A stretch of DNA of 64,000 nucleotides from Spirodela intermedia (Eukaryota > Streptophyta > Magnoliopsida > Alismatales > Araceae): positions 6,693,037 through 6,757,036 of the forward strand of contig LR746274.1 in the NCBI GenBank assembly GCA_902729315.2, given 5' to 3'. Under the pieces are notes generated by a model. The model was not told where the DNA came from and made no database searches. It saw only the letters and a list, made by a program, of their open reading frames with translations. A program made the translations under genes and the position numbers. Of this stretch, positions 12,853 through 22,743 are shown piece by piece (the first letter of the stretch is position 1; the number at the start of each line of letters is the position of its first letter).

Positions 12853-13846
12853 TAATAAGTCTTCATTATCATGAGTTAATAATTAATTAATAATAGATTT
12901 TAATCCTTAACTCATGATAAATAGACTTATATTTATGTTAAGTTGAAAAAATAGGTTTTCATTTAATTATTGTAAATTTTTTACTAATTATGTGATTTTA
13001 TGTGAATTAACATAATTTTATAATCATATTTTAAAGATAAAATAAAGAAAGATAAAATAAATAAAAGAAAAAAAAAGGGGGACACTATCTAGCCGAGATC
13101 TAAATGCATGTTGGAAGTATAGTGAAGGGACATGCTGGCCAGCTAGGCCTACACATGGGTCAGAGGCATAGTTGAGGAGAGCCATGAGCTAGCTCAATTG
13201 GCTAAGCACTAGTCGAGGGTCGTGTGTGTGTCATTCCCCTTCCACGTCACTAGGGGCAGTTAGGAATGGGGCAAGGAGTGGTCATATACATATGTATATG
13301 TGAGAAAGAGTTATTCAAAACAAGAGGATGTAAAGACATAGATGTGTCTCAAATATTAGGAAACAATCAATGTGGGATTACACTCACACTAGTAGTCACT
13401 AGTGAGTTTTACATATTTTTATACATGCCCCTATCTTATAAGAACGAAATACCTCAATGACATCACTATTCAAAAGTATCGGAGTAATTATCTAACTATC
13501 TTTCATGCAGGTAAACAACTAGCAAAGGTTCGAAACCCACTAGAGCCAAATTTTATCTTTTACCTGATTAACTTTGGACTTTTTTGCAGAGTGCCAATCA
13601 ATGATTAAGCAATTGGAATCATTCACCTATCGATGGAAATTTCATCAATGCTATTTGTAAAAATCATTTGCCAATCAATGATTAAGCAGTTAGCAATTGA
13701 CCAAGAATTTAATATAAAAGTCACAAATTCATCAAAGAAATCATCTCCAATTGATTGATGAATGAGCCATCATTAAGAAGAGGACAATTTGTCAAGAGAA
13801 GTCATCGCCTTTTAGAGAGAACCAAATGCGATACAAGCATTCTCTC
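12853..13846 (+). repeat. Family A LTR, 5' part, truncated
   Basis: It starts TAATAAGTCTTCATTATC (TG changed to TA) and follows the long-subfamily LTR, including GGTTCGAAACC at about 13530 and the GATGAATGAGCCATCATTAAG block, until about 13840. It then stops where a copia-like LTR begins. It is clearly more diverged than the copies with intact target duplications. Confidence 0.7.
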
Positions 13847-14050
13847 TGTGAGCATGAAGGCCCACTATAGGCCTCTCAGCCTTCTCACACCTCTTGGCCC
13901 TTCACATTCTTCACCCCTGTATCTCTTAGCCTCCCCATGTCTCTTAGTATTCGCCTTCTCACTTGGCTCTTCATCTTCCTCTCTCTCTCTATATAGGGAG
14001 ACATGTACCCCTCCTATTTCCTTGAGTAATACATATTCTATTTGTGTACA
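13847..14050 (+). mobile_element. Copia-like LTR, with primer-binding site next to it
   Basis: A 204-bp segment beginning TGTGAGCATGAAGG and ending TTTGTGTACA is followed at once by TGGTATC, the first part of the initiator-Met tRNA primer-binding site usual for Ty1/copia elements (TGGTATCAGAGC type). The second part of the site (AAAGC) lies beyond the Athila insertion, at 24367. The LTR has a TATATAGGGAGA stretch near 13991. Its left boundary rests on TG and similarity only; no second LTR is found in the window. Confidence 0.6.
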
Positions 14051-14052
14051 TG

Positions 14053-14057
14053 GTATC
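14053..14057. repeat. Target duplication GTATC, left copy
   Basis: GTATC here and at 24362-24366 flank the Athila element exactly outside its TG...CA ends. Confidence 0.95.
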
Positions 14058-15680
14058 TGACGTGACTCAGTCGTTGTATATTAAATCACGTAAATCTAAA
14101 ATTTATAAAACTAGAAAATACATATTTCTGGATATTTAGAAGTATTTATAAATAAATATATCAATTATAATTCAATAAAAGTTCCAAAAATAGCGGTAAT
14201 TTCCCAGGTCAATCACAGGGATGTAATATAATATTTTGTAATTATTCAGAGTTTTTCTCAATGAATACGATTTTCTATGAATTTTATACTAGGAAATGAA
14301 AAGGAAATATATTTAAAATTCACGAAAAATAAGGGTGCGGACGACAGGATGACGTCAGCGCCCGGCGAACGCGAATCGGGCGGAAACAGAGTTCCGCCCG
14401 GCGATTCTTACGTAAGCGATTATAGACGATTTAATTAATCAAATTAAGATCTGTAAAAGCCGGAAGAATCGTAATTGAACGAAGTATAGTTTGGTAAATT
14501 AAAATCACACAAAGTATCACTAAATAAAGCGTAAATTAAATTGAAAGCAGGAAACCAGAGTTCCGGCGTCGCGACGGCGATGCGTCGGCGATGCACCGGA
14601 ATCCTGAGCGTTCGGGAGGATCGTCGTGCAGTGTCCACGACCTCGAAGGCTCTCCTTGGACAAAGACGACGTGGGCAATCTCTAGATCTTCTCGCGAAGT
14701 CTAGAGATCAATGAAGTGGGTCGTCGAGTCGTCTCCGGCGGCTGTCACCCGGCGGAGCGGAAAAACGGCGACTTTGCGACTCTCCGGCGGCTGTCACCCG
14801 ACGGAGAGGAGCTGGATGGAGGTGGGGCGCGTGTCAGGGAGCTTCATCCTCAGGTCCGCGCAGCAAGGGGAGGCTCTTCATCGCATCTGGTACGCTCTCA
14901 GGAGGTGGCGACTCGTCTCCCGGCGGATCGTCCTCTTCCCGACGACGGCTTGTTCGTCGATCAATCGGAGATGATTTACTCGATGGATTCGCGATCCTTT
15001 TATCGCGAATCGTTCAGCAATTTTAGTAGCAATGCTCCGCGAATCGCGTTGACGAGATTTTCGCCGATGATCCAGCGATTCTGGTTGCTTAATCCTTCAC
15101 CGGCGATCTGCAGGAAAGTCGCGATAATCAGATAAAAATATATGAATTTTGACTCTGGGAGGATTCGAACCCGCGGCCGGTCGCCCGCCCTTCTGAGGAA
15201 GGTGTGACGCGGGTTTAGTCCCACATCGGTTGTGCGCGGATTTTTCGGGCGAATATATAGTAAAGTTAGCTTTCTAGGCAAAGTCCTCTCGCGTGTACGA
15301 CCACTCCTTGCCCCACAGCCGGCTGGCCACCGGTGACGTGGAAGGGGAGTGGCGCACACGTGCCCCTATCGATCCAAGCAAGCCGCTCGAGCCCCTGCTC
15401 GCGGCTACTCCCCGACTGCGCTTCCGACCCGCTTGCGGGCCCGGCTGGCCGGCGGGTCCCCCCATTTTGCAATATTTTTATTTTTATTTCTTGTTCTTCA
15501 TTTATCTCAAAACTAAGACTGTAAAAATCGTATAAAATCACATAATTACCCAAAAATTCACGTTAATCAACTGAAAACCACTTTTCATGCTTTAACACAA
15601 ATATAAGTTTATTTATCATGAGTTAAGGCTAAAACTATATTATTTACTAATTATTAACTCATGATAATGAAGACTTATCA
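14058..15680 (-). repeat. 3' LTR of the Athila element (family A, short subfamily)
   Basis: It runs from TGACGTGACTCAG to GAAGACTTATCA on the plus strand. On the minus (sense) strand a TATATA stretch lies at 15254-15259, about 40 bases before a GATGTGGGACTAAACCCGC block, the likely promoter. GGATTCGAACC at 15161-15171 resembles an RNA polymerase III B box. The frames at 14711-15135, 15000-15359 and 15266-15553 lie in the GC-rich middle of the LTR and are not supported as genes. Confidence 0.95.
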
Positions 15681-15693
15681 CACCCCCCAACTT
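15681..15693 (-). promoter_or_regulatory. Polypurine tract of the Athila element
   Basis: The minus strand reads AAGTTGGGGGGTG immediately before the 3' LTR begins with TGATAAG. Such a tract primes plus-strand DNA synthesis in LTR retrotransposons. Confidence 0.9.
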
Positions 15694-17283
15694 AAATCAT
15701 TGCTAGTCCCTTAGCAATGGAATTACAAAAATAAAAATTTACAAATCTCAAACATCATATTTCAATACAGAAAAGAAATACAATTAGAAATGATGCACCT
15801 TTAAACACTTTGGATTCTTATATCAAGTATTTAAGAATGATGTCAAGCACTTAAATGTTTAAACACTCCTTGGAATAACAATCTAGACTTCACTTCTTCT
15901 ATTCACATCTTTATCACTTCTTCACTCATAGATGTATTTACAAGATGTTCCAATTATCAATACTCATCCAAGAATAATATTGATCTTACATTTCCCTTTT
16001 TCTATGACTTGATTTTTGAAGTTTGCACTATATTTCTTCCTTCTTTTTTTTTTATATATATAGTGGATAAGTAGCTTTTCCTGTAGACAAATTTCGACAA
16101 TAAGAATGATGTCTCACACCCTCCATGTGTACTCTTCATTTTCAGGGCTTTCACTTTATCCACTTATTTTTCAGCAAGTGTTTTTCTATGCACGATTTTC
16201 GACAATGAGAATGATGTGTCACACCCTCCATGTGTACTCTTCGTTTCTAGATTTTTCACATTGCTCTCTCTTTTTTTTTTTTTTTTGAAATAAGTGATTT
16301 CTCCTCACAAGTCCTATAGATCAGGGTGCAAAAATCTCCATTAAACTCAAATGATCAATCAAATTTTCACATCAAGTAAATATTATCCATCAAGATCATG
16401 AAGTGAAAATCTGTAAAATCAAATCCATGTTATCTATCATGTATCCAAGGAGTATTCCAACATTTCATGCTACTAGATCATTCTTTTGACTCAATAATAA
16501 TCTTCCTAATATCTTTTGGTATCAATCAATCTAATTGATTTAATTTTTCATGCATGCAATATGATGTAAGGAATTTGTAAATTAGATAGTTCTGACAGTT
16601 CTGTTTTCTGTTTTCAGTTCTATTTTAGCAGCAATAAATTTGTCAAAAATAAATCAAAACTATCTTCTTTATAGCTGTAATTTCGAATTTCAGTAATATA
16701 TGTCTAGGGGATTGAAATGTGAGAAAAGGGTCTCTATAATTTCAAATTTCGGGTTGTTTTTTCATCTGCTGTTTTTAACAGTCTGTTGTTCCTGACAGAA
16801 AACCAGAAAATAGATGTTGCAGTTTTTCCGAATTCGGCGATTTTTTTTATTTTTTTAGTTGCTGTTCTAAGTTGAATAAAATGCAAACACATGTTCTTAA
16901 TCGTCCTACAGCATAAATTAATAATGAATACTTCCCCCCCGACTTAAAAATGACATTGTCCTCAATGACACAAAAAAAAATCGAAACAGAATATGTAGAA
17001 AATATAATTTTCATGTAAAGCATGCATATATGCAAAGTTAAGCATTAAAAATATTGTCATAAATGATAAAGCTCAGAAAGACATCACCTCAACCTCGTTT
17101 TTAATTTTCCACTTCATCTTACACACCTCCTCCTGCACTTCTTCGAAAAAAAACAAATACAGAAACAAGTACTGCGAAATTCTAAGAAAAACAGAGCTTA
17201 AAAAAAATCAAACAGAATGAAATAAAAACCATGGGTTGCCTCCCATGCAGCGCTGAATTTAATGTCTCCAGCTGGACTCCTTG
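15694..17283 (-). other. Noncoding 3' region of the Athila element
   Basis: Between the end of integrase and the polypurine tract lie 1.6 kb with no convincing frame. Many Athila elements carry an envelope-like gene here; this one does not. Visible content: a conserved TGGGAGGCAACCCA motif (minus strand, 17232-17245); a second polypurine tract with the Athila-type GAGGACAATGTCATTTTTAAG leader (16931-16970); and two copies of a 57-bp unit 105 bp apart (16090-16146 and 16195-16251), each containing CACACCCTCCATGTGTACTC. Confidence 0.8.
16931..16948 (-). promoter_or_regulatory. Second, internal polypurine tract
   Basis: The minus strand reads TTTTAAGTCGGGGGGGGAAG, preceded by a GAGGACAATGTC motif. 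This arrangement is often found at the end of Athila/Tat pol regions. Here it lies 1.2 kb upstream of the functional tract at 15681, so it may be an extra plus-strand priming site or a relic. Confidence 0.55.
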
Positions 17284-17286
17284 ATC

Positions 17287-17543
17287 TTACTCTTGAATTT
17301 TTTTTAATAATAAAATTTCTTTTTCTGCAAGGCGTTCATGTTCTATGTAATGTTTAAGCCGCTGTCCATTTACCTTAAAGTTATGATCACTTTTAGGATC
17401 TTTAATCATTACAGCCCCATGATCATATGTCTCTTCCACCACATAAGGCCCTTTCCATTTTGATTTTAATTTTCCTGGGAATAATTTCAACCTAGAATCA
17501 TATAACCACACTTTTTGTCCAACATCAAATTTTTTCTGCTAAT
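17287..17543 (-). pseudogene. Integrase C-terminal end, separated by a frameshift
   Basis: Minus-strand translation gives [27 protein letters not shown]..., the usual Ty3/gypsy integrase C-terminal domain that helps bind DNA (the conserved LKLFPGKL/KWxGPY motif), ending at 17287. The preceding 599-codon frame shifts out at an A run (T run 17530-17535 on the plus strand) that is one base shorter than needed to join the two frames. I infer a single-base deletion. A sequencing or assembly slip in the homopolymer is the alternative. Confidence 0.88.
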
Positions 17544-19286
17544 GTATTTATCATGAAAAGTTTTAGTTTTTTCTTTATATATTCTATGATTTTCATAAGC
17601 TTCATTCCTCAACTCCTCTAGTTCATGTAACTGAAAAATTCTATGCCCACCAGCTGATTTTTCATCCATACATAAATTTTTTATAGCCCATAATGCTTTA
17701 TGCTCTATTTCCACAGGAAGATGACATGGCTTTCCAAAAATGAGACGAAATGGGGACATACCTATGGGATTTTTATAAGCTGTTCTATAAGCCCATAATG
17801 CATCTTGTAATTTCGTGGGCCAATCTTTCCTATCTGGTCTAACTATTTTTCTCAAAATTCTCTGAATTTCCCTATTTGCTACTTTAGCTTGCCCATTTGT
17901 TTGGGGATGATATGGAGTGGCTACTCTATGGTGTACTCCATTCTTTTTCAACAGTTCTCTAAAATTTTTATTTGTAAAATGTGTTCCTCCATCACTAATA
18001 ATCACTCTAGGACATCCAAATCTCGAAAAAATATTTTCCTGCATAAATTTCATCACGATTTTATGATCATTAGTTCTAGTAGGAATAGCTTCCACCCACT
18101 TCGACACATAATCAACAGCAAGCAAAATATATTCATATTTTTCAGCTGATGGGAAGGGACCCATGAAATCTATTCCCCATACATCAAAAATTTCGACTAC
18201 TAACATGTTACTCATGGGCATTTCATGTTTTTTACTCATGTTACTTATAGATTGGCATGAAATACATGTTCTACTAAATTCTATAGAATCTCTAATGATT
18301 GTAGGCCAATAAAAACCACACTGAAAATTTTTTGCAGCTGTTTTTCGTCCAGAGAAGTGTCCTCCACAGTTAGATGAATGGCACATGTTAATAATGCTAT
18401 GGTATTCTTCTTCAGGAACACATCTTCTTAAAATTTGATCATTGCCCAAGTAATATAAATCAGGATCATGCCAAAAATAATTTCTAATCTTAGAAAAGAA
18501 ATGATTTTTTCTGTTCTTATCCCACTGTTCTGGAGTTTTTCCAGAAACCAGAAAATTAACAATATGTGCATACCATGGTGATGGTTGATGTTGAGCTGCC
18601 ATCAATTGTTTATCTAGAAATGCGTCTTGTAAAGGTGCTGCATTTATTCCTGTGTCACTTAATCTAGAAAGATGGTCAAATTCCTGCAACAATAAAATCC
18701 ATCTTAATAAACGTGGCTTTGCATCTTTCTTATTTAACAGATATTTTAATGCTGCATGATCAGTATAAATAATAATTTTAGCTCCCAAAATATATGATCT
18801 AAACCTTCCTAACGAAAATACTACAACTAACAACTCTTTTTCAGTCGTGGTATAATTTAATTGAGCATCGGATATAGTTTTACTAGCATATGAAATTACT
18901 ATGGGTTTTGACTCTTTTGTTTGTCCTAGAACGGCCCCCACTGCATAATTCGATGCATCACACATTATTTCAAAGGGAAGGGACCAATCAGGAGCTTGTA
19001 AAATGGGTGCTTCAGTAAGTAATCTTTTTATTACGGAAAAAGACTCAAAACATTTCTCATCAAAATTAAAAGGCATATCTTTAGATAATAGCATGGTGAG
19101 AGGTTTAGAAATCTTCGAAAAATCTTGAATAAATTTTCTGTAATAACCTGCATGACCCAAGAAAGATCTAATCTGTTTTACTGAATTTGGAGGTTTCATT
19201 TTAGATATAATATCAATTTTTGCTCTATCCACCTCTAAACCCCTTTTACTCACAATATGACCCAACACAACTCCCTCTTTAACCAT
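17487..19286 (-). pseudogene. RT end, RNase H and integrase of the Athila element
   Basis: The frame of 599 codons starts inside the RT connection ([12 protein letters not shown], about residues 9-20). RNase H follows with Asp110 (CDASN), Glu149/151 (TTEKEL) and Asp176 (YTDH). The stretch [11 protein letters not shown] near 199-209 lacks the segment with the last RNase H Asp that relatives carry, so a short in-frame deletion is likely. The integrase zinc-binding region (HSIINMCH...CISC) spans about 296-344. The integrase core has Asp373 (WGIDFMG) and Asp432 (ISDGG), but the third catalytic position, 35 residues later, is Lys468 (NGQAKV) instead of Glu, by codon AAA at 17883-17885. Strand transfer and cDNA insertion are therefore unlikely from this protein. 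It is separated from the RT frame by a TGA stop. Confidence 0.93.
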
Positions 19287-19301
19287 AAAATGTGATTTCT
19301 C

Positions 19302-19787
19302 TCAACTCAAAACTAATTTTTTCTCTATGCATTTCTCAAGTACATGCTGTAAATGATTTAAGCATTCATCAAATGATTCGCCAAAAACAGAAAAATCGTC
19401 CATAAAAATTTCCGTGCATTTTCTAATCATATCAGAAAAAATAGACAGCATACATCTTTGAAATGTGGCTGGAGCATTACACAGACCAAAAGGCATGCGT
19501 TTAAAAGCAAAAGTACCAAATGGACAAGTGAAAGTTGTTTTTTCTTGATCTAAAGGGTTTATATAAATTTTATTATAACCAGAGTATCCATCCAGAAAAC
19601 AAAAAAAGTTTTTTCCAGATAATTTTTCTAGAATTTGATCAGTAAATGGTAGGGGAAAATGATCTTTTCTAGTAACTGAATTTAATTTTCTATAATCAAT
19701 GCAAACTCTCCAACCGGTAGTTAGTCTTGTTTGTATTTCCTCCCCATTTTCGTTTTTTATAACTGTGATCCCTGATTTTTTTGGCAC
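19302..19787 (-). pseudogene. Reverse transcriptase core of the Athila element
   Basis: A 161-codon frame holds the RT fingers and palm: WRVCIDYRKLN (26-36), FLDGYSGY with the first catalytic Asp (64-71), FTCPFGTFAFKRMPFGLCNAP (86-106), and the FMDD catalytic loop (128-131). It ends at an in-frame TGA (19302-19304) where relatives have Trp; the reading frame is then open directly into 17487-19286. Upstream it is out of frame with gag-protease because of the homopolymer frameshift at 19863-19870. The methionine at 19787 is only the first ATG after that break, not a natural start. Confidence 0.93.
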
Positions 19788-19836
19788 TACTTGTGTAGGA
19801 CTAACCCATTTGCTATCTGAAATAGGGTAAATAATA

Positions 19837-21993
19837 TCAGCGGCCAGCCACTTTAAAATTTCTTTTTTTTACAATTTCCATCATGTTAGGATTTAATCTT
19901 CGTTGTGGTTCCCTGCTAGTTCTAGCCCCCTCCTCTAAATATATACTATGCATGCATACTCTCATATCAATGCCCCTTAGATCGTCCATTTTCCAGCCCA
20001 TAGCCTTCTTATTTTTTCGAAGTACATCTAATAATTCTTCTTCCTGTTCATTACTCAAATCAGCTGCAATAATAACAGGAAATGAATTATTTTCCTCCAA
20101 AAACATATATTTTAAACTAGAGGGGAGAGGTTTCAACTCTAAATTCAGATGATCTTCCTCTTTCTTTTCTTCTAAATTTATATTCTCTATTTCCTCTAAT
20201 TCTTCCAGCACACAGTCATCAATAACATCTGGATCATCAAAATCATCTAGAAGATCTATGGTATGACAATCATATACTTGGGATTTCTTAAGATCATTTG
20301 ATACCTCAAAAGTTTTAATTTCTACTGATTGATCTCCACATGAAATTTTCGCAATACCTGTGGGAAAATCAATATTCATCTTTACTGTATGCAAAAATGG
20401 TCTCCCTAGGATGATTGATGTATCATAAAATTGTCCATTAAAATCCATTTCCAGCACTACAAAATCAGCTGGAAATTTACACCCTTTAACTGTCACTATC
20501 ACATTTTCTAAGATACCTTTAGGATGTTTTATGGATCTATCAGCAAATTGTAAGGTAACAGTAGAAGGTTTAAGATCAGAAATATTAAATTTATCACAAA
20601 TACTTGTAGGTAATAAATTAATACTAGCACCGGTGTCAAGTAATGCATTCTGAAAAATGAATCCACCAATATCACACGAAATTAAAGGCGCACCTGTATC
20701 TCTCAATTTAAATGGTAATTGATTTAATAATAATGCACTCGCATGCATAGATAATTTTTCTACTCTAGGTGCCCTTTTTGGTGTACACATTTCTTTCAAA
20801 ACTCTAGCATATTCAGGAATATGTTCAATGGCAGTGAGTAAAGGAAGACTAATTTGCACATCTTGTAAAATTTTCTTTATTTCTTCATTGTGTTCCTTTT
20901 TCTTTCTTTGTCTAGGCTCTAGAGCTTTAGGAAATGGAATGGTTGTCCTCTCTTTCGAAATTTCTTTGGTAGAATCTATAAAATCTTCTTCTACTCCTAT
21001 TTGATTTTGTTTTGGGTTGTCCACATTTTCTTTTTCTTCTAATGTTTGGGGATAAGGATCAGGTAAGATCTTACCACTCCTTAATGCATTCACTGTCCTA
21101 ACATTTTCATTTTGTGGGTTTTTTCCTAGATTCATGCTACTAGACTCCCCATGCTGAAATCCTATTGTTGGGCGGTTCCCTGGATTTTCTATGGGCTGAC
21201 TAGGTAGCTGTCCCTCTTCTCTCTTATTCCCAAGGGCCTCTATAATTTGTTTCTGGTGCTGCATCATTTGATTCATAGTTTGTTGCATCATTTGGCTCAT
21301 TTGCTGCATCATTTCCATAGCATCAGGTTGGGTTTGAGAGGGCTGATTTTTCTGAAATCTATTTTCTTGTTTTGGATGAAATTCAGAGTTTGAATTGGGT
21401 CTAAGTGCTTCTGGATTTTGAATATTATTTGGGTCTCTCCATGAAAAATTATTCCTCCAATTAGGATTATAAGAATTTGAAAATTTTTCCCTATTTCTAT
21501 TAAAACCGTGAGCTACTTGCACTTGTTCTTGTATAGGGTGAAATGATTGATCTAAATTATAACATTGAAATTCAGAATAATCATTTTCACCATACGTAGG
21601 ACATGTACTATTCGAATTAAGTTGAGGGTTAAAAGGCTTTCTAATATTATCAATAAGTAAATCAATTTTTTCTAATCTTTGATTAATCTGATTAACCTCA
21701 TTTCTAAGTTTAGAATCATCATCATGATGCAATTCATAAATTCCTCTCTTCTTATCCCTGTCATATAATTCAAAAGAAGCTTGATCTCTAGAATTTTCAC
21801 TTAAATTCTCATAAAGATTGTAAATCTCATCAGGAGTTTTCTCCATAAAAGCTCCTCCACATATAGAATCAACCATATTTCTATGTTGTTCTAATAATCC
21901 ATCATAAAAAATTCTATTGAGCTGCCACTTGGGTATAGCATGATGAGGACACTTTCTAAGTAAATCCTTGAATTTTTCCCATGTCTCATGCAA
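19837..21993 (-). pseudogene. Gag C-terminal part and aspartic protease of the Athila element
   Basis: The 718-codon frame begins within the retrotransposon gag domain (HETWEKFKDLLRKCPHHAIP, residues 2-21, with FYDGL and YNLYENL). A Met/Gln-rich segment follows (about 228-247). The retropepsin-type protease has its catalytic motif LLDTGAS at 451-457 and the ILGRPF motif at 528-533. An acidic linker (about 575-625) and the start of RT follow. The frame then leaves RT at a run of eight A residues (T run 19863-19870) that is one base too long. No CCHC zinc knuckle is seen in gag, as is common in Athila. It is in the same frame as the 171-codon gag frame upstream, separated only by one TAG. Confidence 0.92.
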
Positions 21994-22020
21994 AGTTTCT
22001 CCTGGTCTTTGAGAAAAACT

Positions 22021-22536
22021 CTATATATGTTTTCTCATATTTTGAGTTTTTCCTAAGGGATAAAATTTTCGAAGAAAGGCATGTTCTATATCTTTCCAGC
22101 TAGTTAATTCTCTATCCAATGTGGATAGCCAATGACTAGCTTTGTCCCTAAGTGTATGAGGGAATAATTTCATCTTAATAATTTCCGGTGTAACTTGAGG
22201 GAGATTAACTAAATCACAGACCATATGAAATTTTTCTAAGTGCTGATGAGGTTCCTCTAAAGCCAATCCATGAAAATTAGGGAGCATTTGAAAAATTCTT
22301 GGATTTATTTCGAATTTAACAGTGGGTGCTAATGGGACTCTAATATTAGATGCTCTTTGAAATGAATCAGGGATATAATGATTTTTCATGGCCATAGGAT
22401 TGTTCTCAGTTTGACCTGTACTTCCTTCAGGATCCATCAAAATTAATTTTTCTTTTGGATTTTTATTTTTGAATGAAATAATGAAAGGATTTTCTAGCCT
22501 TGGATGCAAGGATCTTCTACCATGCATAAAAATCAA
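22021..22536 (-). pseudogene. Gag N-terminal part of the Athila element
   Basis: A 171-codon frame contains the gag N-terminal region (RVPLAPTVKFEINPRIFQMLPNFHGL, and LRDKASHWLSTLDRELTSWKDIEHAFLRKFYP). It ends at an in-frame TAG (22021-22023), beyond which the same frame continues as SFSQRPGETLHETW into the 718-codon frame. A start at the Met of MDPEGSTG (22435-22437) is as likely as the first ATG at 22536. Gag would form the particle that holds the element RNA; with the stop in place the product would be truncated. Confidence 0.9.
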
Positions 22537-22720
22537 TAAATTCGAGGGAAAAAGCTAGTAACTGTTACCCTCCTTCAGGATGCTCCAGTCCTTGCCGTGC
22601 TTCTTTTCGTTCCCTTTTTCTAATAAAAATCGGCAAAAAGAAAATAAAACAAGAGTAAAGTTTTTTTTTTTTGTGTACTCTAAGAGAAAAACAGAAAAAT
22701 ACTAAATATTATGCAATACA

Positions 22721-22738
22721 TCCCCGGCAACGGCGCCA
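22721..22738 (-). promoter_or_regulatory. Primer-binding site, tRNA-Asp
   Basis: The plus strand reads TCCCCGGCAACGGCGCCA, identical to the 3' end of plant tRNA-Asp(GTC) with its CCA; the minus strand is therefore the complementary primer site. It lies 5 bases inside the 5' LTR, the normal place for priming minus-strand DNA synthesis, and this tRNA is the usual primer of Athila/Tat elements. Confidence 0.95.
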
Positions 22739-22743
22739 AAATT

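Noticed and set aside
14711-15359. Open frames of 87-139 codons in the GC-rich middle of family A LTRs, partly conserved between copies
   Set aside because: They lie on both strands in overlapping phases; conservation between copies simply reflects shared LTR ancestry. No domain is recognised.
16090-16251. CRISPR-like array or other spaced repeat system
   Set aside because: Only two copies of the unit, inside a plant retrotransposon; no array structure.
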